The notes under the pieces: model-generated | The model's input: only the letters and a program-made list of their open reading frames with translations | Databases searched by the model: none | Told to the model about the DNA's origin: nothing | Assembly: GCF_001698815.1 (NCBI RefSeq) | Contig: NZ_LGSI01000051.1 | Coordinates: 124,001-188,000, forward strand | Length of the DNA: 64,000 bases | Origin: Pseudomonas syringae | GTDB lineage: Bacteria > Pseudomonadota > Gammaproteobacteria > Pseudomonadales > Pseudomonadaceae | Reading direction: 5' to 3' | Program-made: the position numbers and the translations under genes | Shown here: piece by piece, positions 59,229-64,000 of the stretch | How positions within the stretch are numbered: the stretch's first letter is position 1 | Layout: every line of letters begins with the position of its first letter

Positions 59229-60653
59229 ATGACCGGCAAAACGCTGTACGACAAGCTCTGGGAAGCCCACGAAGTCAAGCGACGGGACGATGGCTCGTCG
59301 CTGATTTATATCGATCGTCACATCATCCACGAAGTGACTTCGCCGCAAGCCTTCGAAGGTCTGCGCCTGGCCGGGCGCAAGCCATGGCGGATTGATGCCA
59401 ACATCGCGACCCCGGACCACAACGTACCGACGACCCCTGAGCGCAAAGGCGGTATCGAAGCCATTGCCGATCAGGTTTCCCGCTTGCAGGTTCAGACCCT
59501 GGACGACAACTGCGATGAATATGGCATCACCGAATTCAAGATGAATGACGTGCGCCAGGGCATCGTTCACGTGATCGGTCCGGAGCAGGGCGCAACCTTG
59601 CCGGGCATGACCGTGGTCTGTGGCGACTCGCACACCTCGACCCACGGCGCGTTTGGCGCGCTGGCCCACGGCATCGGCACTTCCGAGGTTGAGCACGTGC
59701 TCGCCACCCAGTGTCTGGTCGCCAAGAAAATGAAGAACATGCTGGTGTCGGTCGAAGGCAAGCTGCCATTCGGCGTGACGGCCAAAGACATCGTCCTGGC
59801 GGTGATCGGCAAGATCGGCACCGCTGGCGGCAATGGCCACGCCATTGAATTTGCCGGCAGCGCGATCCGCGATCTGTCGGTGGAAGGGCGCATGACCATC
59901 TGCAACATGTCCATCGAAGCCGGTGCGCGTGTCGGCCTTGTGGCTACCGATGAAAAGACCGTTGCCTACGTCAAGGGTCGTCCTTTCGCACCCAAAGGCG
60001 AGCAATGGGACATGGCGGTTGAAGCCTGGAAAGACCTGGTTTCCGACGCCGATGCGCACTTCGACACTGTGGTAACCCTCGACGCGACCCAGATCAAGCC
60101 GCAAGTCAGCTGGGGCACGTCCCCGGAAATGGTCCTTGCTGTCGATCAGAACGTCCCGGACCCGGCCAAGGAAGCGGATCTGGTCAAGCGCGACTCCATC
60201 GAGCGTGCTTTGAAATACATGGGCCTCAAGGCCAATCAGGCGATCACCGATATCCAGCTGGATCGCGTGTTCATCGGTTCCTGCACCAACTCGCGGATCG
60301 AAGACTTGCGCGCAGCGGCGGATATCGCCAAAGGCCGCAAAGTCGCTTCGACCATCAAGCAAGCGATCGTCGTGCCGGGTTCAGGTCTGGTCAAGGCGCA
60401 AGCCGAGAAGGAAGGTCTGGACAAGATCTTCATCGAGGCGGGTTTCGAATGGCGTGAACCGGGCTGCTCGATGTGCCTGGCGATGAACCCGGATCGCCTG
60501 GAAAGCGGCGAACACTGCGCTTCCACGTCGAACCGCAACTTCGAAGGTCGTCAAGGCGCCGGTGGCCGCACGCACCTGGTCAGCCCGGCGATGGCCGCCG
60601 CCGCCGCCGTGAATGGTCGTTTCGTCGACGTCCGTGACTTGATTCAGCACTGA
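59229..60653 (+). CDS. leuC: 3-isopropylmalate dehydratase large subunit
   Basis: 474 residues. Isomerises 2-isopropylmalate to 3-isopropylmalate in leucine synthesis with LeuD. 4Fe-4S cysteines are in VFIGSCTNSRIEDLRAA and EPGCSMCLAMNPD; HTSTHGAFGALAHGIGTSEV is a core signature. The ATG at 59229 is preferred to a GTG six bases upstream on SD spacing (GAGGATG). leuD starts 10 bp downstream. Confidence 0.97.
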   Translation: MTGKTLYDKLWEAHEVKRRDDGSSLIYIDRHIIHEVTSPQAFEGLRLAGRKPWRIDANIATPDHNVPTTPERKGGIEAIADQVSRLQVQTLDDNCDEYGITEFKMNDVRQGIVHVIGPEQGATLPGMTVVCGDSHTSTHGAFGALAHGIGTSEVEHVLATQCLVAKKMKNMLVSVEGKLPFGVTAKDIVLAVIGKIGTAGGNGHAIEFAGSAIRDLSVEGRMTICNMSIEAGARVGLVATDEKTVAYVKGRPFAPKGEQWDMAVEAWKDLVSDADAHFDTVVTLDATQIKPQVSWGTSPEMVLAVDQNVPDPAKEADLVKRDSIERALKYMGLKANQAITDIQLDRVFIGSCTNSRIEDLRAAADIAKGRKVASTIKQAIVVPGSGLVKAQAEKEGLDKIFIEAGFEWREPGCSMCLAMNPDRLESGEHCASTSNRNFEGRQGAGGRTHLVSPAMAAAAAVNGRFVDVRDLIQH

Positions 60654-60663
60654 GGAGCCCAGC

Positions 60664-61305
60664 ATGAAAGCCTTTACACAGCACACCGGCCTTGTCGCTC
60701 CTCTGGATCGTGCCAACGTCGATACCGACCAGATCATTCCCAAGCAGTTCTTGAAGTCGATCAAACGCACGGGTTTTGGCCCAAACCTGTTCGATGAATG
60801 GCGTTACCTGGATGTCGGGCAACCGTATCAGGACAACTCCAAGCGTCCGCTGAACCCGGATTTCGTGCTCAATGACGCGCGTTATCAAGGCGCCAGCGTA
60901 TTGCTGGCCCGGGAAAACTTCGGCTGCGGCTCTAGCCGCGAGCACGCGCCGTGGGCGCTGGAAGAATATGGTTTCTGCGCGATCATTGCGCCGAGCTTTG
61001 CCGACATCTTCTTCAACAACAGCTTCAAGAACGGCCTGTTGCCGATCATTCTCGACGAAGCCGATGTAGATGAACTGTTCCAGCAGGTGGAAGCCACTCC
61101 CGGCTACCAGCTCAACGTTGATCTGGCCACGCAAACCGTGACGCGCCCGGATGGCAAGGTCTTGAGCTTCGAGATCGATGCGTTCCGCAAGCACTGCCTG
61201 CTCGAAGGCCTGGACGACATCGGCCTGACGCTCAAGGACGGCGAGGCAATTGCCACCTTTGAGAGCAAGCACCGCGCCAGCCAGCCGTGGTTGTTTCGCG
61301 GCTGA
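60664..61305 (+). CDS. leuD: 3-isopropylmalate dehydratase small subunit
   Basis: 213 residues. Swivelling domain partner of LeuC: VDTDQIIPKQFLKSIKRTGF, LLARENFGCGSSREHAPWAL and FADIFFNNSFKNGLLPI. It overlaps nothing but follows leuC by 10 bp with AGGAG, so it is in one operon. A REPIN separates it from the methyltransferase gene. Confidence 0.97.
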   Translation: MKAFTQHTGLVAPLDRANVDTDQIIPKQFLKSIKRTGFGPNLFDEWRYLDVGQPYQDNSKRPLNPDFVLNDARYQGASVLLARENFGCGSSREHAPWALEEYGFCAIIAPSFADIFFNNSFKNGLLPIILDEADVDELFQQVEATPGYQLNVDLATQTVTRPDGKVLSFEIDAFRKHCLLEGLDDIGLTLKDGEAIATFESKHRASQPWLFRG

Positions 61306-61320
61306 TAAAGCTACGTAACC

Positions 61321-61423
61321 GTTGGAGCGAGCGGGCGGCGTTCCGACTTGCCCGCGAATTGATCTGTCAGGCGATATAGTCATCTCCTGACCCACCGCCT
61401 TCGCGGGCAAGCCTCGCTCCAAC
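61321..61423. repeat. REPIN, family A copy with variant left arm
   Basis: The left arm GTTGGAGCGAGCGGGCGGCG, then TTCCGACTTGCCCGCGAA; the right arm is the usual inverted GCGGGCAAGCCTCGCTCCAA. The same variant left arm occurs in the copy at 35969. It lies inside the leu operon, between leuD and the methyltransferase gene. Confidence 0.88.
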
Positions 61424-61457
61424 GGGGAATATCCAGATTTTTCTTGGGAAGCAGCCA

Positions 61458-62222
61458 ATGACCAGCACCGTCCACACGCAAGTCGTACAACGTCAATTCG
61501 GTGAACAGGCCGCGGCCTATCTGAGCAGTGCCGTACACGCTCAGGGCACTGAGTTCGCGCTGCTACAGGCGCAAGTGGCGGGGCGCAGCGATGCGCGGGT
61601 GTTGGACCTGGGTTGCGGCGCTGGCCATGTGAGCTTTCATGTCGCCCCGGCGGTTGGCGAAGTGGTAGCGTATGACCTTTCGCAGCAAATGCTCGATGTG
61701 GTCGCCGCTGCTGCACAGGATCGCGGGCTGAGCAATATCAGCACCGTGTGCGGCGCGGCGGAGCGTTTGCCGTTCGCGGACGGTGAGTTCGACTTCGTGT
61801 TCAGCCGCTATTCGGCGCATCACTGGAGCGATCTTGGCCTGGCCTTGCGGGAAGTGCGCCGGGTACTGAAACCGGGCGGTGTGGCAGCGTTCATCGATGT
61901 CATGTCGCCGGGCAGCCCGCTGCTGGACACTTATTTGCAGACCGTCGAAGTGCTGCGCGATACCAGTCACGTGCGGGATTACTCGGCAGGTGAATGGCTG
62001 CGACAGGTCAGCGAAGCTGGCTTGTTCACCCGCAGTCACAGCCGTCAGCGTCTGCACCTGGAATACAGTTCGTGGGTTGAGCGCATGCGCACGCCGCAAG
62101 CCCTGCGCGTGGCGATTCGCGAGTTGCAGCAGGCGATGGGCGCCGAAGTGCGCGAGTATTTCGAGATTGCCGCCGACGGTTCATTCAGTACCGATGTGCT
62201 GGTTTTGTGGGCCGAACGCTAG
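61458..62222 (+). CDS. Class I SAM-dependent methyltransferase
   Basis: 254 residues. Rossmann motif I VLDLGCGAGHVSFHVAP near residue 48, the acidic motif II loop AYDLSQQMLDVVAAAA, and post-motif FVFSRYSAHHWSDL and LKPGGVAAFID. Top similarity by pattern is to UbiE/COQ5-type and Tam-like small-molecule methyltransferases. It is embedded between leuD and leuB in pseudomonads generally, from memory, yet has no known role in leucine synthesis. Substrate unknown. Confidence 0.85.
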   Translation: MTSTVHTQVVQRQFGEQAAAYLSSAVHAQGTEFALLQAQVAGRSDARVLDLGCGAGHVSFHVAPAVGEVVAYDLSQQMLDVVAAAAQDRGLSNISTVCGAAERLPFADGEFDFVFSRYSAHHWSDLGLALREVRRVLKPGGVAAFIDVMSPGSPLLDTYLQTVEVLRDTSHVRDYSAGEWLRQVSEAGLFTRSHSRQRLHLEYSSWVERMRTPQALRVAIRELQQAMGAEVREYFEIAADGSFSTDVLVLWAER

Positions 62223-62273
62223 TTTTCATAGCGGCGCTGATGCACAGCGCCGCAATAAAAATTTGAGGATGTT

Positions 62274-63356
62274 ATGAGCAAGCAGATTCTGATTCTCCCA
62301 GGTGATGGCATTGGTCCGGAAATCATGACCGAAGCGGTCAAGGTGCTGGAACTCGCCAATGAAAAGTATCAGCTGGGTTTTGAACTCAGCCACGACGTGA
62401 TCGGCGGCGCGGCCATCGACAAGCATGGCGTGCCGCTGGCCGACGAAACCCTGGATCGCGCCCGTGCTGCCGATGCCGTATTGCTTGGCGCGGTGGGCGG
62501 CCCGAAATGGGACACCATCGAGCGTGACATCCGTCCGGAACGCGGTCTGCTGAAGATTCGTGCGCAACTGGGCCTGTTCGGCAACCTGCGTCCGGCCATC
62601 CTGTATCCGCAACTGGCTGAAGCATCGAGCCTCAAAGCCGAGATCGTTGCGGGGCTGGATATCCTGATCGTTCGCGAATTGACCGGCGGCATCTACTTCG
62701 GCGCGCCACGCGGCACCCGCGTGTTGGAAAACGGCGAGCGTCAGGCTTACGACACGCTGCCGTACAGCGAAAGCGAAATCCGTCGCATCGCCCGCGTCGG
62801 TTTCGACATGGCGCGTGTGCGCGGCAAGAAGCTGTGCTCGGTGGACAAGGCCAACGTACTTGCCTCCAGCCAGCTGTGGCGCGAAGTGGTTGAGCAGGTG
62901 GCCAAGGATTATCCTGACGTCGAACTGAGCCACATGTACGTCGACAATGCCGCCATGCAACTGGTGCGCGCGCCGAAGCAATTCGACGTGATCGTCACCG
63001 ACAACCTGTTCGGCGACATTCTGTCCGACGAAGCTTCGATGCTCACCGGTTCCATCGGCATGCTGCCGTCCGCTTCGCTGGACGCCAACAATAAAGGTAT
63101 GTACGAGCCGTGCCACGGTTCGGCCCCGGACATCGCTGGACAAGGCATTGCCAACCCGTTGGCGACTATCCTGTCGGTCTCGATGATGCTGCGTTACAGC
63201 TTCAACCAGACCGTTGCCGCCGATGCCATCGAGAAGGCCGTGAGCCTGGTGCTGGATCAAGGCTTGCGCACCGGTGATATCTGGTCGGCAGGTAATGCCA
63301 AAGTCGGTACGCAGGAAATGGGCGATGCGGTAGTCGCCGCGCTGCGCAATCTGTAA
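62274..63356 (+). CDS. leuB: 3-isopropylmalate dehydrogenase
   Basis: 360 residues. Oxidatively decarboxylates 3-isopropylmalate with NAD+. ILPGDGIGPEIMTEAVKVLE, RELTGGIYFG, VDKANVLASSQLWREVV and DNLFGDILSDEASMLTGSIG are the family signatures, including the metal Asp pair. It follows the methyltransferase after 51 bp with GAGGATG. A strong terminator separates it from asd. Confidence 0.97.
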   Translation: MSKQILILPGDGIGPEIMTEAVKVLELANEKYQLGFELSHDVIGGAAIDKHGVPLADETLDRARAADAVLLGAVGGPKWDTIERDIRPERGLLKIRAQLGLFGNLRPAILYPQLAEASSLKAEIVAGLDILIVRELTGGIYFGAPRGTRVLENGERQAYDTLPYSESEIRRIARVGFDMARVRGKKLCSVDKANVLASSQLWREVVEQVAKDYPDVELSHMYVDNAAMQLVRAPKQFDVIVTDNLFGDILSDEASMLTGSIGMLPSASLDANNKGMYEPCHGSAPDIAGQGIANPLATILSVSMMLRYSFNQTVAADAIEKAVSLVLDQGLRTGDIWSAGNAKVGTQEMGDAVVAALRNL

Positions 63357-63366
63357 TATCTCGGGT

Positions 63367-63409
63367 CCGCTGCGACTTTCGACATCGAAAGCAGCGGCCC
63401 ACTTTTTGT
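63367..63409 (+). terminator. Terminator between leuB and asd
   Basis: CCGCTGC at 63367-63373 pairs with GCAGCGG at 63391-63397, with CTTTCG and CGAAAG pairing inside it, followed by CCCACTTTTTG. Confidence 0.88.
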
Positions 63410-63425
63410 AAAGGGTGTAGTTGCG

Positions 63426-64000
63426 ATGAAACGTGTAGGTCTGATCGGTTGGCGCGGCATGGTCGGTTCCGTGCTCATGCAGCGGATGCTGGAAGAGCAG
63501 GATTTTGACCTGATCGAGCCGGTATTCTTCACCACCTCCAACGTCGGTGGCCAAGGCCCTGCCGTGGGCAAGGACGTTGCGCCGCTCAAGGATGCCTACA
63601 GCATCGATGAGCTCAAAACCCTTGACGTGATTCTGACCTGCCAGGGCGGCGACTACACCAATGAGGTGTTCCCGAAACTGCGCGAGGCCGGTTGGCAGGG
63701 TTACTGGATCGACGCCGCATCCAGCCTGCGCATGCAGGACGATGCCGTGATCGTGCTCGATCCGGTGAACCGCAAGGTCATTGATCAGCAACTCGACGCG
63801 GGCACCAGGAATTACATCGGCGGCAACTGCACGGTCAGCCTGATGCTGATGGGCCTGGGCGGGCTGTTCGAAGCCGGTCTGGTTGAGTGGATGAACGCCA
63901 TGACCTATCAGGCGGCTTCCGGTGCCGGCGCGCAGAACATGCGTGAGCTGATCAAGCAGATGGGCGCCACCCACGCGGCAGTCGCCGACGAGCTGGCCAA
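63426..64000 (+). CDS. asd: Aspartate-semialdehyde dehydrogenase (3' end outside window)
   Basis: The first 191 codons are present and remain open to the window edge. NADPH-dependent reduction of aspartyl phosphate to aspartate semialdehyde, the branch point to lysine, threonine, methionine and diaminopimelate. Nucleotide-binding motif VGLIGWRGMVGSVLMQRM at the N-terminus and the nucleophile in GGNCTVSLML near residue 135; TYQAASGAGAQNM follows. AAGGGTG is the SD. The order leuB-asd is conserved in pseudomonads. Confidence 0.96.
   Translation, partial: MKRVGLIGWRGMVGSVLMQRMLEEQDFDLIEPVFFTTSNVGGQGPAVGKDVAPLKDAYSIDELKTLDVILTCQGGDYTNEVFPKLREAGWQGYWIDAASSLRMQDDAVIVLDPVNRKVIDQQLDAGTRNYIGGNCTVSLMLMGLGGLFEAGLVEWMNAMTYQAASGAGAQNMRELIKQMGATHAAVADELA

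Noticed and set aside
7585..61423. Dispersed repeats as a CRISPR array
   Set aside because: Copies are inverted doublets kilobases apart, with no regular spacing, no spacers and no cas genes; they are REP/REPINs.
62226..63974. A 582-codon minus-strand open frame over leuB and asd
   Set aside because: Antisense shadow across two well identified genes and the terminator between them.

Overview
The window is a chromosomal segment of a Pseudomonas, probably from the fluorescens/syringae side of the genus. The signs are GC-rich coding sequence, dispersed Pseudomonas-type REP/REPIN repeats, and gene neighbourhoods that I know from memory of P. aeruginosa and relatives: csiV-mfd-gap, sthA-GDPD-PilZ-lolCDE, mlaA-PilZ-rssB-rssC-tal-dusA, tyrB/aspC-uvrB-gltX-tRNA, and leuC-leuD-methyltransferase-leuB-asd. 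The species cannot be fixed from sequence reading alone. No phage, IS element, CRISPR array or rRNA was seen.

Layout. 0-9 kb: a cut-off SNF2 helicase, csiV, mfd, a long-form GAPDH and a citrate-type MFS carrier. 9-14 kb: a 1.5-thousand-residue DUF6543/dermonecrotic-toxin-like protein. 14-21 kb: apbE, sthA, a glycerophosphodiesterase, a PilZ protein and the LolCDE lipoprotein exporter. 21-27 kb: a CusRS/CopRS-type copper two-component system divergent from a cupredoxin with a CusR-like box between them, then queF, DUF4404, a HAD-fold protein that lacks its nucleophile, and mlaA. 27-34 kb: PilZ, the RssB/RssC phosphatase/STAS pair, transaldolase, dusA, RidA, and a GAF-EAL phosphodiesterase. 34-36 kb: an MFS drug exporter.

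36-46 kb is the most interesting region. It holds a HutC-type repressor, a polar amino acid ABC transporter, a histidine ammonia-lyase, an FMN L-2-hydroxyacid oxidase, an FAD D-2-hydroxyacid dehydrogenase and a divergent Fe(II)-type (isopenicillin-N-synthase-like) oxygenase. All three transcription units carry the same operator-like core, GTATAYAC, beside or over a sigma-54 type -24/-12 element. No hutU, hutI, hutG or hutF is present in the window, so this is not the ordinary hut operon. It looks like an accessory histidine or imidazole-compound uptake and catabolism regulon, and its real substrate is unknown. Two inverted copies of a composite REP element flank the repressor and the transporter membrane and ATPase genes.

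46-58 kb: aromatic aminotransferase, uvrB, gltX, a duplicated tRNA-Ala/tRNA-Glu operon with a strong promoter, a TetR regulator, a thioesterase, dusC, an Hsp20 gene with a sigma-32 promoter and ROSE-type RNA thermometer, and then a 941-residue protein of six tandem Ig-like modules with no signal peptide. 58-64 kb: a LysR regulator divergent from leuC-leuD, a methyltransferase, leuB and the start of asd.

Starts were moved inward from the longest reading frame wherever a Shine-Dalgarno sequence or family length supports it. Locus comparisons with other pseudomonads are from memory and were not searched.
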